The notes under the pieces are model-generated. The model was given only the letters and a program-made list of their open reading frames with translations, searched no databases and was not told the origin of the DNA. Shown here piece by piece: positions 20,038 through 29,552 of a stretch of DNA of 64,000 nucleotides. The position numbers and the translations under genes were made by a program. The stretch's first letter is position 1. Each line of letters begins with the position of its first letter. The stretch comes from Usitatibacter rugosus (GTDB lineage: Bacteria; Pseudomonadota; Gammaproteobacteria; Burkholderiales; Usitatibacteraceae), in assembly GCF_013003965.1 (NCBI RefSeq), contig NZ_CP053069.1, positions 3,627,419-3,691,418 on the forward strand, read 5' to 3'.

Positions 20038-20406
20038 CTACTTGGGAATGTCGGGCGACTTCTTCTCCGGAGCCGCGGGCTGGGCGGGGGCGGAAGGGGC
20101 CACGGCCTCCTTCTTCGCGTCCTTCGCATCGGCCTTCGGGGCCTCGATGCCGGACGTGACGCCGCCGGCCTTCTGCGGGCCCGACGTGAAATAGGTGAGC
20201 CCCAGGCTGGTGGCGAAGAAGACCGCCGCGAGCACCGCCGTGGAGCGCGAGAGGAAGTTGGCCGCGCCGGCGGAGCCGAAGAGGCTGCCGGCCGAGCCGC
20301 TGCCGAAGGCGGCGCCCATGTCCGCGCCCTTGCCGTGCTGGAGCAGCACGAGGACGACGACGGACACCGCCGCGAGGATGTGCAACACGAGGATCAACGT
20401 CTGCAT
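20038..20406 (-). CDS. secG: Sec translocase subunit SecG
   Basis: A 122-residue inner-membrane SecG with two membrane helices (about 2-22 and 53-73) joined by a Gly/Ser/Ala-rich loop ([19 protein letters not shown]). The C-terminal tail of about 45 residues is rich in Lys, Ala and Pro and is disordered-looking, longer than in E. coli. The start is MQTLILV at 20406; the 12 extra upstream codons have no support. It lies 16 bases after tpiA. Confidence 0.92.
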   Translation of the reverse strand: MQTLILVLHILAAVSVVVLVLLQHGKGADMGAAFGSGSAGSLFGSAGAANFLSRSTAVLAAVFFATSLGLTYFTSGPQKAGGVTSGIEAPKADAKDAKKEAVAPSAPAQPAAPEKKSPDIPK

Positions 20407-20422
20407 TTCTCTTTCCGTTCCT

Positions 20423-21181
20423 TCAAGCCGCGACGGCTGCACGCCAGATCGCGATGAAATCGTCCGCCGCCAGCGACGCCCCGCCGACCAGACCCCCGTC
20501 GACGTTCGGCATCGCGAACAGCTCCGCCGCGTTGGACCCCTTCACGCTTCCTCCGTAGAGGATCGGAAGGCGCCCCGCGACGCCTGCATCCTGGGCCGCG
20601 ATGCGCGCGCGAATGAACGCATGCGCCTCCTCGGCCTGGGCCGACGTTGCCGTCTTCCCGGTGCCGATCGCCCAGACCGGCTCGTACGCGACGACCGCTC
20701 CTTCGAGGGCCGCCGCCCCCTGCTTCGAGAGCAGGGCATCCATTTGCCGGGCGAGCACCGATTCGGTGACACCCGCCTCGCGTTCCGCGAGGGTTTCGCC
20801 CACGCAGAAGATCGGCGTGAGCCCTGCCTTGCGCGCCGCGGCGAACTTCTCCGCGACGATCGAATCCGTTTCGCCGAACATCGACCGGCGTTCCGAGTGC
20901 CCCACGATCGCGAACCGGGCGCCGAGCTCCGCGACCATCGCGCCGGAAACCTCCCCGGTGAAGGCGCCCTTCTCGTGGCGGCTCACGTCCTGGGAGCCCC
21001 AGGCGATGGCCGTTCCCCGGAGGAGCGAACCCACCTGCGCAAGGTACGGATAAGGCACGCACACCGCGCAGATCCGGTCCTTCGCCGCGGAAACCCCGGC
21101 CTGGACCGCTTTCAGGAGGGCTTCGTTGCCGGCGAGGCTGCCGTTCAATTTCCAGTTGCCGACGACGAGCTTGGTTCGCAT
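20423..21181 (-). CDS. tpiA: Triosephosphate isomerase
   Basis: A 252-residue TIM-barrel enzyme interconverting DHAP and glyceraldehyde 3-phosphate. Active-site residues are present: NWKLN (K11), GHSERR (His electrophile) and AYEPVWAIGTGK (catalytic Glu and the mobile loop). It is the first gene of the minus-strand cluster running through secG and tRNA-Leu into nuo. Confidence 0.97.
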   Translation of the reverse strand: MRTKLVVGNWKLNGSLAGNEALLKAVQAGVSAAKDRICAVCVPYPYLAQVGSLLRGTAIAWGSQDVSRHEKGAFTGEVSGAMVAELGARFAIVGHSERRSMFGETDSIVAEKFAAARKAGLTPIFCVGETLAEREAGVTESVLARQMDALLSKQGAAALEGAVVAYEPVWAIGTGKTATSAQAEEAHAFIRARIAAQDAGVAGRLPILYGGSVKGSNAAELFAMPNVDGGLVGGASLAADDFIAIWRAAVAA

Positions 21182-21250
21182 GCCCTTGTTCGCGTGAAAG
21201 TGCGCGCTAACTCTGAAAGCCGAACGACTTAAGGATCGGAAAACCCTGCG

Positions 21251-21280
21251 ATTTTACCGCGTTGCAGCAGGGGGGGTCAA
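21251..21280 (-). promoter_or_regulatory. Predicted sigma-70 promoter of tpiA-secG-tRNA-nuo
   Basis: On the minus strand, TTGACC (21280-21275) and TAAAAT (21256-21251) are separated by 18 bases: five of six -35 and five of six -10 positions match consensus. The expected start is near 21244, about 63 bases upstream of tpiA. It is the only strong promoter-like pair seen upstream of tpiA. Confidence 0.55.
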
Positions 21281-21334
21281 ACACGGCGGAGCCCGGGAAT
21301 TGCCCCGGGTCCCCGAATCCGGGATGCTCGGGAC

Positions 21335-22495
21335 ATGGGACCGCTGGTTGCGGCGCTCGGCGTCGCGCAGATCATCTCCTGGGGCACCCTCTTCTACTCG
21401 ATCGGGGTCCTCGGGCCCGCCATGCGGCGCGACCTCGGCGTGAGCGAGCTGTTCCTGTTCTCGGCTTTCACCGCCGGCCTCATTGTCTCAGCCGTGCTGG
21501 CTCCGCTGGCGGGACGGATGATCGACGACCGCGGCGGGCGGCTCGTGCTCTCCACGGGCTCGGTCCTCGGGGCCGTCGCGATGGCCCTCCTCGCCTGCGC
21601 CGATGGCCCGGAGCTGATGGTCGCCGGATGGCTCGTGGCCGGCGCGGCGATGGCGGCCTGCCTCTACGATCCGGCCTTCGCGACGCTCGGGCAGCATGCG
21701 GGCGAGCGCTACCGCAAGGCCGTGACCGCCCTCACGCTCTTCGGCGGATTCGCGAGCACGGTGTTCTGGCCCCTGTCGCTGCTGTTGATGGAGGCCTGGG
21801 GCTGGAGGGCGACGCTCGGCATCTACGCGGGCATCCATCTCTTCGTCTGCCTGCCGATCCACCGCGGCTTCGTCCCCGCCTACCTGCGGCCGGCTCCCCG
21901 CGAGATCCCCGTCGAGAGCGCTTCGGCGGCCGCGGCGCGCGATCCGCGCCTGCCGTGGCTCGCGCTCAGCTTCGCGATCGCCACCTTCATCTTCGCCGTG
22001 ATGGCCGTGCACCTCATCACGCTGCTCACGTCGGCGGGGCTCACGCCCGCGCAGGCCGTCACGGTCTCGATGCTGGTGGGTCCGCTGCAGGTGGCGGGGC
22101 GCGTGATCGAGTTTCGTTTCTCCGCGCGCGTTCGCGCCGTCACGGTCGGCATCGTCGCGTTCTCTTTGATGCTGCTCTCGCTCGTGGCGCTGATCTCGGT
22201 ACAGGGCTTCGGCATCGCGGCCGTCGTCTTCATCGTGGCCTACGGCGTGGGCAACGGCGTGCTCACCATCGTGAAGGGCACGGCGCCGGTGGAGCTCTAC
22301 GGGCGCGAGCAGCTCGGGCGACTGCTCGGCAAGCTGGGCGCGGCGAGCCAGTTCGCCAAGGCCGTGGCACCCGCGGCCTTCTCGGGATTGCTCGCGATCG
22401 GCCTCACGCGCAACGCCGCGCTCGGTGCGCTGGTGGCGGTGGGCTTCGCGGGACTCGGCAGCTTCGCGCTCGCGGTACGCAAGCGCACGCCGTGA
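21335..22495 (+). CDS. MFS transporter
   Basis: A 386-residue major facilitator protein with about 12 membrane helices and a central cytoplasmic loop near residues 183-203. The loop after helix 2 has the MFS motif in degenerate form (GRMIDDRGGRLVL). It most resembles small bacterial MFS efflux or uptake proteins; the substrate is unknown. It is divergent from tpiA and overlaps the next gene by four bases (GTGA), so it may carry the substrate or product of the FAD oxidase. Confidence 0.82.
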   Translation: MGPLVAALGVAQIISWGTLFYSIGVLGPAMRRDLGVSELFLFSAFTAGLIVSAVLAPLAGRMIDDRGGRLVLSTGSVLGAVAMALLACADGPELMVAGWLVAGAAMAACLYDPAFATLGQHAGERYRKAVTALTLFGGFASTVFWPLSLLLMEAWGWRATLGIYAGIHLFVCLPIHRGFVPAYLRPAPREIPVESASAAAARDPRLPWLALSFAIATFIFAVMAVHLITLLTSAGLTPAQAVTVSMLVGPLQVAGRVIEFRFSARVRAVTVGIVAFSLMLLSLVALISVQGFGIAAVVFIVAYGVGNGVLTIVKGTAPVELYGREQLGRLLGKLGAASQFAKAVAPAAFSGLLAIGLTRNAALGALVAVGFAGLGSFALAVRKRTP

Positions 22496-23895
22496 CCGAC
22501 AGCGTTTCCGCGCGCCGCACGTTTCTCGCGCGCGTTGCAGCGGCCACCGCTGCGGGTCTGGCTCCCGCGTTCGGAACCGAAGCGCGCGACGGCGACGTCG
22601 CCTTCCTCGAACGCGGCCATCCGGACTTCGAGCGCCATCGCGCCCTCTTCAATAAACGCATCACCCTCGTTCCCGCGTCGATCGCGGTGTGCGCCTCCGA
22701 GGCGGGCGTCCAGAAAGCGGTGCGCGAGGCGGCCGCGCGTCGACTGCCCGTCGCGATCAAGGGCGGAGGACACGGCTTCGAGGGCTTCAGCCTGAACGAC
22801 GGTGGCCTCGTGGTGGATCTCGCGGCGATGAACCGGCTCGCGCTCACCGGCGAGGTGCTGGTCTCGGGCCCGGGCAGCCGCCTCTCCCAGCTCAACGATT
22901 TCCTGCTGCCGCGCTCCCGCATCCTGCCCGCGGGTTCGTGCGGCGGCGTCGGCCTCGCGGGCCTGACCCTCGGCGGCGGCTACGGCCTCTTCAGCCGCCG
23001 GTTCGGCCTCACGTGCGACAACCTCACGCGCGTGCGCCTCGTCGACGGCCTCGGCGAGGTTCGCGATTCGCGCGAGACACCCGAGATCCTCTGGGCCTGC
23101 CGCGGCGGGGGCAATGGCGGGTTGGGCGTCGTCACCCATCTGGAGTTCGCGACGCATGCGGCGCCCTCGACGCTGCACGCCTTCCGGTATCGCTTCACGG
23201 TCGCGAAAGCCGAGGATGCCTTCGAGGTCGCCTCCGAATGGGACACGCTCGCACGCACGTTGCCGCCCGAGGCGTATTCCGCGCTGATCGCCAACGGCAA
23301 GACGCTCACCATCCTCGTGACCACTTTCGCGAGCCGTCCCCGCAGCGGACCGACGGGCTCCGTCCTCGATCGCCTCGCCGCGCGCGCCCGCAAGGTGGAA
23401 GCACCGACGTCGTTGCCGCTCGCGGCTGGCGTGCGGAAGTACTACGGCGAGAAGGGACCGATCCTGTTCAAGAACGTCTCGGCAGGTTTCTACGATCGCC
23501 TCGAGGACGTCCGGCCCGCGGCCCTGGCCCTGTTCGGCGCCGTGCTCCAGAACCCGGGCCTCATCTACCAGGTGAATACGTTCGGGCCGTTCCCGGCGGC
23601 GAGCGACGGCGCATTCCCGCATCGCGACCGGCGGCTGATCGGCGAGCTCCAGGCCTATTGGGATACGGCAGCGCGGGGCGCACGCCTGATGCCGGTGGTC
23701 GCGGATCTCCAGAAGCAGCTCGCCGACGCGGGTGTGCGCACGCATTACTCGAACTATCCGGACGTCGGGATCACGGACTGGGCGCGCGCGTATTACGGCG
23801 ACAGCTATCCGCGATTGCAGGCCCTGAAGAAGATCCTGGATCCCGAGGATCGCTTTCGCCATCCCCAGGGCATTCGACTGCCCGAAGCCGGCTAA
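22492..23895 (+). CDS. Tat-exported FAD-dependent oxidase with berberine-bridge C-terminus
   Basis: A 467-residue PCMH-type flavoenzyme. The N-terminus has a Tat-like signal (ARRTFLARVAAATAAG, residues 6-21). The FAD domain shows GGGHGFEGFS (the His usually bound to FAD C8) and GSCGGVGLAGLTLGGGYG, whose Cys fits the second covalent bond at C6. The C-terminal BBE motif is seen in YSNYPDVG...YYGDSYPRLQALKKILDP...F. This points to a periplasmic oxidase acting on a sugar, alcohol or aromatic ring, probably using O2. The start is the GTG at 22492 overlapping the MFS stop. Its stop overlaps the stop of the convergent gene by four bases. Confidence 0.85.
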   Translation: MTDSVSARRTFLARVAAATAAGLAPAFGTEARDGDVAFLERGHPDFERHRALFNKRITLVPASIAVCASEAGVQKAVREAAARRLPVAIKGGGHGFEGFSLNDGGLVVDLAAMNRLALTGEVLVSGPGSRLSQLNDFLLPRSRILPAGSCGGVGLAGLTLGGGYGLFSRRFGLTCDNLTRVRLVDGLGEVRDSRETPEILWACRGGGNGGLGVVTHLEFATHAAPSTLHAFRYRFTVAKAEDAFEVASEWDTLARTLPPEAYSALIANGKTLTILVTTFASRPRSGPTGSVLDRLAARARKVEAPTSLPLAAGVRKYYGEKGPILFKNVSAGFYDRLEDVRPAALALFGAVLQNPGLIYQVNTFGPFPAASDGAFPHRDRRLIGELQAYWDTAARGARLMPVVADLQKQLADAGVRTHYSNYPDVGITDWARAYYGDSYPRLQALKKILDPEDRFRHPQGIRLPEAG

Positions 23896-24716
23896 AAGCC
23901 CTGGCGCTCGATGGGCTGGTCCTGCACGTGGCCGTTGATCGTGGTCCTGAACCGGGCCGTGTTCGCGCCGAACTGGAAGTTCATCGTCCCCACTTCGGTC
24001 GCCACGAACCTCGAGGCGTCGTAGGTCATGCCGTACCACGCCGAACCGCGCGTGGAGTACGCCTTGCCGGTAAATCCGGGACCGCCGCCGGCCACGCAAC
24101 CCGAGAGCTCGGTGCAGGGCGAGGAGTCGGGCATCACGAACCAGATCGGCCTGCCGTACTCGTCGTAGGTGTACCAGACGGCGAACAGCTTCTCGCCCTG
24201 CTGCGTGAGTGCGAGGCCCCAGCCATCCTGGCTCTTTCCGCCCCACCACAGGTCGGAGTAATTGTTCGTGGGCGACCCGGGCGCGAAGACAGACCTCGTG
24301 ACCGTCTTCGTCATCGTCGAGTAGTTCAGCGACACGGCGAGCTGCGCCGTCGACTCCGACGTGAATTCGATCCTCACCACGCCGACGGAGAGCCCGCTCC
24401 CGAATCCCGCCGTGTCATAGGCGTAGTAGGGCGAGCCCGTCGGATAGTAGAGGTCGCCCGAGTACGCCGTGTGCGAGCTGTTCCACACGCCGCCGGGCAG
24501 CACCAGCCACACCGGGCGTCCGTCGTTCGCGTAGATGAAGAGCGCCACGAAGAGCGTGTCGCGGTGCTGCGTGATGGTCATGCCCCAGCCGTTCTCGGCG
24601 CTGCCGCTCCACCAGAGGTCCTGGTAGTTGACCGGCGGGTCGGCCGCGAGCGCCGGGCCGGAGCCGAGGGCGAACGCAAGGAAGGCCGCTGCGGCGGCGC
24701 GTGCGATCTTGATCAT
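23892..24716 (-). CDS. Secreted protein with two tryptophan-rich repeats
   Basis: A 274-residue protein with a Sec signal peptide (about 1-25, ending ALAA). Two homologous units follow. Unit 1 starts YQDLWWSGSAENGWGMTITQ and unit 2 starts YSDLWWGGKSQDGWGLALTQ; both continue with F.....Y..DGRPvWlVlP-type segments. A less conserved beta-rich stretch follows each unit. I do not recognise a named family with a function. The repeat looks like a beta-sheet module and resembles uncharacterised exported proteins of betaproteobacteria. It lies seven bases after glmM with a GGAAG Shine-Dalgarno, so it is probably the last gene of the ftsH-folP-glmM transcript. Confidence 0.8.
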   Translation of the reverse strand: MIKIARAAAAAFLAFALGSGPALAADPPVNYQDLWWSGSAENGWGMTITQHRDTLFVALFIYANDGRPVWLVLPGGVWNSSHTAYSGDLYYPTGSPYYAYDTAGFGSGLSVGVVRIEFTSESTAQLAVSLNYSTMTKTVTRSVFAPGSPTNNYSDLWWGGKSQDGWGLALTQQGEKLFAVWYTYDEYGRPIWFVMPDSSPCTELSGCVAGGGPGFTGKAYSTRGSAWYGMTYDASRFVATEVGTMNFQFGANTARFRTTINGHVQDQPIERQGF

Positions 24717-24723
24717 GGACTTC

Positions 24724-26094
24724 CTACGCGGCAGCCGGCGTCGTCGATGCACGCATCGCGGCGGCGATCGAATCGGCGAGGCGCTTCACGCGCTCCGCAT
24801 CCTCGCCCTCGACCATCACGCGCACGACGGGCTCGGTGCCCGAAGGCCGCAGCAGCACGCGGCCCTTGCCCGCCAGCTCCGATTCCGCGGCCTCGACGGC
24901 GCCGCGCACCGCGGAGGACGACTTGAAATCGAAGCTGCGGCTGGTCTGCACGTTCACGAGCACCTGCGGCATCAGCACGAGGTCGCGCGTGAGGTCGCCC
25001 AGCGTCTGGCCGGAGGCCACGAGCGCGGCCAGCACCTGCAGCGCGGAGATGATGGCGTCGCCGGTCGAGTGGCTGTCCAGGCACAGGAGGTGGCCGGAAT
25101 TCTCGCCGCCGCACTCCCAGCCCTTCTCCAGCAGCATCTCCAGCACGTACCGGTCGCCGACCTTCGCGCGGTCGAACGCCACGCCGAGCTCGCCCAGGCG
25201 CTTCTCGAAGGCGAAGTTGGTCATCAGCGTTCCGACCACGCCGCCCTTCAGCCTTCCCTCGCGCAAGCGATGCTTCACGATGGCGTAGAGCAGCTCGTCG
25301 CCGTCGAAGATGCGGCCGTCGTGGTCGGCCATCGCGAGGCGGTCGCCGTCGCCGTCGAAGGCGATGCCGAAGTCGGCCTTCTGCTCGACCACGGCGCGCG
25401 CAAGCGTGGACGGATGCGTGGCGCCGCACCCGTCGTTGATGTTGATGCCGTTGGGGCGGTCGCCGATCGTGTAGACCTCCGCGCCCAGCTCCTGGAAGAC
25501 GCGCGCGCCGACGCGATAGTTCGAGCCGTGGGCGCAATCGACCACGAGCTTGAGGCCCCGCAGCGACCGCTGCTTCGGGAACGTCTGCTTGCAGAACTCG
25601 AGATAGCGGCCTTCGGCGTCGTGCACGCGCTCGGCCTTGCCGTAAGCCGAGGGGGCGGGCGGCGTCATCGGCTCGTCGAGCGCCGCTTCGATCTCGCGCT
25701 CCACCGCATCGGGGAGCTTCATCCCGTCGTTGGAGAAGAACTTGATGCCGTTGTCCTCGAACGGGTTGTGCGAGGCGGAGATCATGATCCCGGCCGAAAG
25801 CCGCAGGGCCCGTGTCAGGAACGCGACGGCGGGCGTGGGCATGGGGCCTACGAGGAGGGTATCCACGCCGGCCGTGGACAGCCCCGACTCGAGCGCGGAT
25901 TCGAGCATGTAGCCGGAGAGCCTCGTGTCCTTGCCGACGAGGACCGCGGGGCGATCGCGATGGGGCGGGGCCACGTCGGCGCGCGAGAGCACCTTGCCCG
26001 CGCAATAACCGAGCTTCATGACGAACTCCGGCGTGATCGGCGCCACGCCGGCGCGGCCGCGGATCCCGTCGGTGCCGAAGTACTTCCTGCTCAT
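24724..26094 (-). CDS. glmM: Phosphoglucosamine mutase
   Basis: A 456-residue enzyme converting glucosamine 6-phosphate to glucosamine 1-phosphate for UDP-GlcNAc synthesis. It has the phosphoserine loop [12 protein letters not shown] (catalytic S108), the metal loop DGDGDR, the sugar loop GENSGH and the C-terminal phosphate loop RPSGTEP. Its ATG overlaps the folP stop by four bases. The ftsH-folP-glmM order is widely conserved. Confidence 0.96.
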   Translation of the reverse strand: MSRKYFGTDGIRGRAGVAPITPEFVMKLGYCAGKVLSRADVAPPHRDRPAVLVGKDTRLSGYMLESALESGLSTAGVDTLLVGPMPTPAVAFLTRALRLSAGIMISASHNPFEDNGIKFFSNDGMKLPDAVEREIEAALDEPMTPPAPSAYGKAERVHDAEGRYLEFCKQTFPKQRSLRGLKLVVDCAHGSNYRVGARVFQELGAEVYTIGDRPNGININDGCGATHPSTLARAVVEQKADFGIAFDGDGDRLAMADHDGRIFDGDELLYAIVKHRLREGRLKGGVVGTLMTNFAFEKRLGELGVAFDRAKVGDRYVLEMLLEKGWECGGENSGHLLCLDSHSTGDAIISALQVLAALVASGQTLGDLTRDLVLMPQVLVNVQTSRSFDFKSSSAVRGAVEAAESELAGKGRVLLRPSGTEPVVRVMVEGEDAERVKRLADSIAAAMRASTTPAAA

Positions 26095-26912
26095 CGAAGC
26101 GCCATCCAGACTTTGATCGCGTCCACCGTTTCCTTCACGTCGTGCACGCGCACGAGGCTCGCGCCATTCTGCACGGCGAGGAGAGCCGCCGCAACGCTCG
26201 CGGCCATGCGGTCTTCCACGCTGCGGCCGGTGATGTCGCCCAGGGTTCGCTTTCGCGACAGGCCCGCGAGGACCGGATGGCCATGCGCGGCGAGCTGCGG
26301 CAGCGCCCGGAAGAGCGCCACGTTGTGCGCCATGTTCTTGCCGAAGCCGAAGCCCGGATCGAGGACGATCGCCTCGCGGGGCAACCCCGCCTTCTCGAGG
26401 ACGGCGGAGCGCTCGAGCAGGTACGCGGTCACCTCGGCCACGACGTCGCCATAGCGCGGATCGGCCTGCATGGTCGCGGGCTCGCCCTGCATGTGCATCA
26501 CGCACGCGGCCACGTGGCGGCCCGCGACGGCCTCGACCGCGCCCTCCGCGCGAAAGCCGTTCACGTCGTTCACCATCGCGCAGCCCGCGTCGATCGCGGA
26601 GCGCATGACCAGGGGCTTCATCGTGTCCACGGAGACCGCGATGCCCAGGCGAGCGAGCGCATCGACGACGGGGACCACGCGGCGCAGCTCCTCGTCGGCG
26701 GCCACTGGTTTCGCGCCCGGCCGTGTCGATTCGCCGCCGACGTCGATCCAGTCGGCGCCTTCCTCCACCAGCCGCAAGGCGTGCTCGATCGCGCGCGGGG
26801 TCTCGAAGAACTTGCCGCCGTCGGAGAAGGAATCGGCGGTGATGTTGACGATGCCCACCACGAGCGGGCGTCCAGACGCAAAACGGGGCGGCCAGGGCCG
26901 CCCCGTCTCCAC
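26091..26912 (-). CDS. folP: Dihydropteroate synthase
   Basis: A 273-residue TIM-barrel enzyme of folate synthesis joining p-aminobenzoate to the pterin diphosphate. Signatures are [34 protein letters not shown] and LSRKR. The start is uncertain because no ATG is available. The GTG at 26912 keeps the usual N-terminal strand ([10 protein letters not shown]) but lies only 20 bases after ftsH and next to a terminator-like hairpin. The GTG codons inside LVVGIVN are less likely. Confidence 0.92.
   Translation of the reverse strand: METGRPWPPRFASGRPLVVGIVNITADSFSDGGKFFETPRAIEHALRLVEEGADWIDVGGESTRPGAKPVAADEELRRVVPVVDALARLGIAVSVDTMKPLVMRSAIDAGCAMVNDVNGFRAEGAVEAVAGRHVAACVMHMQGEPATMQADPRYGDVVAEVTAYLLERSAVLEKAGLPREAIVLDPGFGFGKNMAHNVALFRALPQLAAHGHPVLAGLSRKRTLGDITGRSVEDRMAASVAAALLAVQNGASLVRVHDVKETVDAIKVWMALR
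26880..26906 (-). terminator. Terminator-like hairpin after ftsH, inside the folP start region
   Basis: On the minus strand a 10-bp perfect GC stem (ACGGGGCGGC / GCCGCCCCGT) with a four-base loop is followed by only a short T run (TTTG). It lies 27 bases after the ftsH stop and overlaps the predicted first codons of folP. It could act as a partial terminator or attenuator, or as a translation-hindering stem. Confidence 0.5.
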
Positions 26913-26932
26913 GACAGTCTGCTGCTTCTTGC

Positions 26933-28834
26933 TCAGGCGCTTTCCGCGGGTGCCGGCGCCGCCGTACCCGTGCCCTTGTTGCCGCCGTCGGTGGGCTGGA
27001 CCGGCTTGGCCGCCACCGGCTTGGGCGGACGCGGGGGCTTGCCCGACATGATGTCCTCGATCTGGTTGGCATCGATCGTCTCCCACTCGAGCAGCGCGTA
27101 GGTCATGGCCTCGACCTTGTCGCGGTTCTCCTCGAGCAGGCGGCGGGCGAGCGCGTATTGCATGTCGATGATGGCGCGCACTTCCTTGTCCACGGCCTTC
27201 ATGGTCTCTTCGGAAACGTTCTGGTGCTGCGTGACCTGGCGGCCGAGGAAAACTTCGCCCTCGTTCTCCGCGTAGACCATCGTGCCCAGCGCATCCGACA
27301 TGCCCCACTCGGTGACCATCCTGCGAGCCATGTCCGTGGCGCGCTTGAAGTCGTTCGAAGCGCCCGTGGTCATCTGGTTCATGAACAGCTCTTCGGCGAT
27401 GCGGCCGCCGAACAGCACCGCGATGTTGTTCAGCAAGTAGTTGCGGTCATAGCTGTAGCGGTCCTCGACCGGCAGCTGCATCGTGACGCCCAGCGCGCGG
27501 CCGCGCGGGATGATCGTGACCTTGTGCACCGGATCCGTCTTGGGCAGCAGGCGCGCCACGATCGCGTGGCCGGACTCGTGGTAGGCGGTGTTGCGCCGCT
27601 CTTCCTCGGGCATGACCATCGAGCGGCGCTCGGCGCCCATGATGACCTTGTCCTTGGCGCGCTCGAAATCGTCCATGTCCACGAGGCGCTTGGCGCCGCG
27701 GGCGGCGAAGAGGGCGGCCTCGTTCACGAGGTTGGCGAGATCCGCGCCCGAGAAGCCCGGCGTGCCGCGCGCGATGATCGACGCATCCACGTCCGGCGCG
27801 ATCGGGACCTTGCGCATGTGCACGACGAGGATCTGCTCGCGGCCGCGGATGTCGGGCAGCGGCACCACGACCTGGCGGTCGAATCGGCCCGGGCGCAGCA
27901 GCGCGGGGTCGAGGACATCCGGCCGGTTGGTGGCGGCGATGACGATCACGCCCGAGTTGCCCTCGAAGCCGTCCATCTCCACCAGCAATTGGTTGAGCGT
28001 CTGCTCGCGCTCGTCGTTGCCGCCGCCGAGGCCCGCGCCGCGCTGGCGGCCGACCGCGTCGATCTCGTCGATGAACACGATGCAGGGCGCGTTCTTCTTC
28101 GCCTGCTCGAACATGTCGCGCACGCGGGCCGCGCCCACGCCGACGAACATCTCCACGAAGTCGGAGCCCGAGATCGAGAAGAACGGCACCTTGGCTTCGC
28201 CGGCGATCGCGCGAGCGAGCAGCGTCTTGCCCGTGCCGGGATTGCCGACCATGAGCACGCCGCGCGGGATGCGCCCGCCCAGCTTCTGGAACTTGGTCGG
28301 ATCGCGCAGGAACTCGACCAGCTCGCCGACCTCTTCCTTGGCCTCGTCCACGCCCGCGACGTCCGCGAACGTGACCTGGTTGGTGTTCTCGTCGAGCATG
28401 CGCGCGCGGCTCTTGCCGAACGAGAACGCGCCGCCGCGGCCGCCGCCCTGCATCTGGCGCATGAAGAAGATCCACACGCCGATCAGCAGCAGCATCGGGA
28501 ACCACGAGACGAAGATGTTCATGAGGAGCGAGGGCTCCTCTTCCGGCTTGGCCTCGACCTGCACGTTGTACTTGAGGAGATCGCTCACCATCCAGGGGTC
28601 CTGGAGGCCGGGGGTGACCACCGTGTAGGTCTTGTTGTCGCGACCGACGGCCTTCAGGGTGCGTCCGCCGCCCATCGTCACCTTGGCGATGCGGTTCTGG
28701 CGCGCCTCCTCCATGAAGGTGGAGTAGTCGATCTGGTTCTGGCTCGTCTGGCGGTTGCCGACCTGCATGAAGACCATGGTCAGGATGACGCCGATGACCA
28801 GCCAGACCATGATGGTGCGAAGCGTGTTGTTCAC
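26933..28834 (-). CDS. ftsH: ATP-dependent zinc metalloprotease FtsH
   Basis: A 633-residue membrane-anchored AAA+ protease that degrades membrane and regulatory proteins. Two membrane helices flank a periplasmic domain (about 5-23 and 101-125). Walker A is GNPGTGKT (197-204), with Asn where Pro is common. Walker B is FIDEID (about 254-259), the second region of homology follows ([20 protein letters not shown]), and the zinc motif is HESGH (419-423). A disordered Pro/Ala/Gly-rich tail follows residue about 600. It is transcribed with folP and glmM. Confidence 0.97.
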   Translation of the reverse strand: MNNTLRTIMVWLVIGVILTMVFMQVGNRQTSQNQIDYSTFMEEARQNRIAKVTMGGGRTLKAVGRDNKTYTVVTPGLQDPWMVSDLLKYNVQVEAKPEEEPSLLMNIFVSWFPMLLLIGVWIFFMRQMQGGGRGGAFSFGKSRARMLDENTNQVTFADVAGVDEAKEEVGELVEFLRDPTKFQKLGGRIPRGVLMVGNPGTGKTLLARAIAGEAKVPFFSISGSDFVEMFVGVGAARVRDMFEQAKKNAPCIVFIDEIDAVGRQRGAGLGGGNDEREQTLNQLLVEMDGFEGNSGVIVIAATNRPDVLDPALLRPGRFDRQVVVPLPDIRGREQILVVHMRKVPIAPDVDASIIARGTPGFSGADLANLVNEAALFAARGAKRLVDMDDFERAKDKVIMGAERRSMVMPEEERRNTAYHESGHAIVARLLPKTDPVHKVTIIPRGRALGVTMQLPVEDRYSYDRNYLLNNIAVLFGGRIAEELFMNQMTTGASNDFKRATDMARRMVTEWGMSDALGTMVYAENEGEVFLGRQVTQHQNVSEETMKAVDKEVRAIIDMQYALARRLLEENRDKVEAMTYALLEWETIDANQIEDIMSGKPPRPPKPVAAKPVQPTDGGNKGTGTAAPAPAESA

Positions 28835-28850
28835 GAGCCGTCCTCAGGTG

Positions 28851-28874
28851 AAAAAGGCCCGACGAATCAGGGCC
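28851..28874 (-). terminator. Intrinsic-terminator-like hairpin between rlmE and ftsH
   Basis: On the minus strand GGCCC (28874-28870) pairs with GGGCC (28860-28856), followed directly by five T residues (28855-28851). It could end rlmE transcription. It also lies just downstream of the predicted ftsH start site and so would form at the 5' end of the ftsH leader. Confidence 0.5.
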
Positions 28875-28888
28875 ATGGATCGAAACCT

Positions 28889-28897
28889 ACTATAGCA
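28889..28897 (-). promoter_or_regulatory. Predicted extended -10 promoter of ftsH
   Basis: The minus strand reads TGCTATAGT, an extended -10 element (TGn plus TATAGT). No good -35 is present at 16-18 bases. The predicted start is near 28882, about 48 bases before the ftsH ATG. I see no clear heat-shock (sigma-32) hexamers. Confidence 0.45.
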
Positions 28898-28920
28898 AAG
28901 TTCGGGCGCTTTCCCGGGAA

Positions 28921-29544
28921 TCAAGCCTGCCGCAAGACTCTCGCCAGCAAATATTGCTCGGCGCTCTCGTCGCGGGAGGCATTGGGCTTTCGGACCACGA
29001 CTTTCTCGAAGCGTTGCTTGATCAGCTTCACGTACTCCTGGTAGCCGTCGCCCTGGAATACCTTCACCAGGAACGCACCGCCGGGCTTCAGGTGCTCGAG
29101 CGCGAAATCCAGGGCCAGTTCCGCGAGGGCCATGGACCGCGCCTGGTCCGTGAAGGGGATCCCGGTCAGGTTGGGCGACATGTCCGACAGGATGAGGTCG
29201 GCCTTCTTCCCGCCGAGCGCTTCCGTCAATGCAAGTAGACCACGGGTTTGGGTGAAATCTCCCTGGAGAAATGTCACACCGGTAACGGGTGGCATCGCCA
29301 GCAGGTCGATAGCGACCACCAAGCCATTGGGGACCGCTCGCTTGCCCAGAACCTGGCACCAGCCGCCGGGCGCGGAGCCCAGGTCGACCGCCACCATGCC
29401 CGGCTTCAGGAGCTGGTCGCGCTCGTCGATCTCCAGCAGCTTGTAGGCGGCGCGCGACCGGTAGCCCTCGCGCTTGGAGCGCTGGACGTACGGGTCGTCG
29501 ACGTGCCGGCGCAGCCACTGCTTGGAAGACGGTGATTTCTTCAT
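28921..29544 (-). CDS. rlmE: 23S rRNA 2'-O-methyltransferase (U2552)
   Basis: A 207-residue RrmJ/FtsJ-type methyltransferase that uses SAM to methylate the ribosomal A-loop. The SAM site is DLGSAPGGWCQ, and the catalytic K-D-K-E set is visible in SRAAYKLLEID, LSDMSPNLTG, FLVKVFQG and SAEQYLLA. It is divergent from yhbY and upstream of ftsH, the same arrangement as in E. coli. Confidence 0.96.
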   Translation of the reverse strand: MKKSPSSKQWLRRHVDDPYVQRSKREGYRSRAAYKLLEIDERDQLLKPGMVAVDLGSAPGGWCQVLGKRAVPNGLVVAIDLLAMPPVTGVTFLQGDFTQTRGLLALTEALGGKKADLILSDMSPNLTGIPFTDQARSMALAELALDFALEHLKPGGAFLVKVFQGDGYQEYVKLIKQRFEKVVVRKPNASRDESAEQYLLARVLRQA

Positions 29545-29552
29545 CGCTCGCC

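Noticed and set aside
21262-23895. Apparent 877-residue fusion ending in the FAD oxidase
   Set aside because: Its first 410 codons are out of frame with the real MFS gene; the oxidase starts at the GTG at 22492.
28889-28930. Heat-shock (sigma-32) promoter for ftsH
   Set aside because: I looked for CTTGAA and CCCCAT-type hexamers at the right spacing and found none; only a sigma-70 extended -10 is visible.
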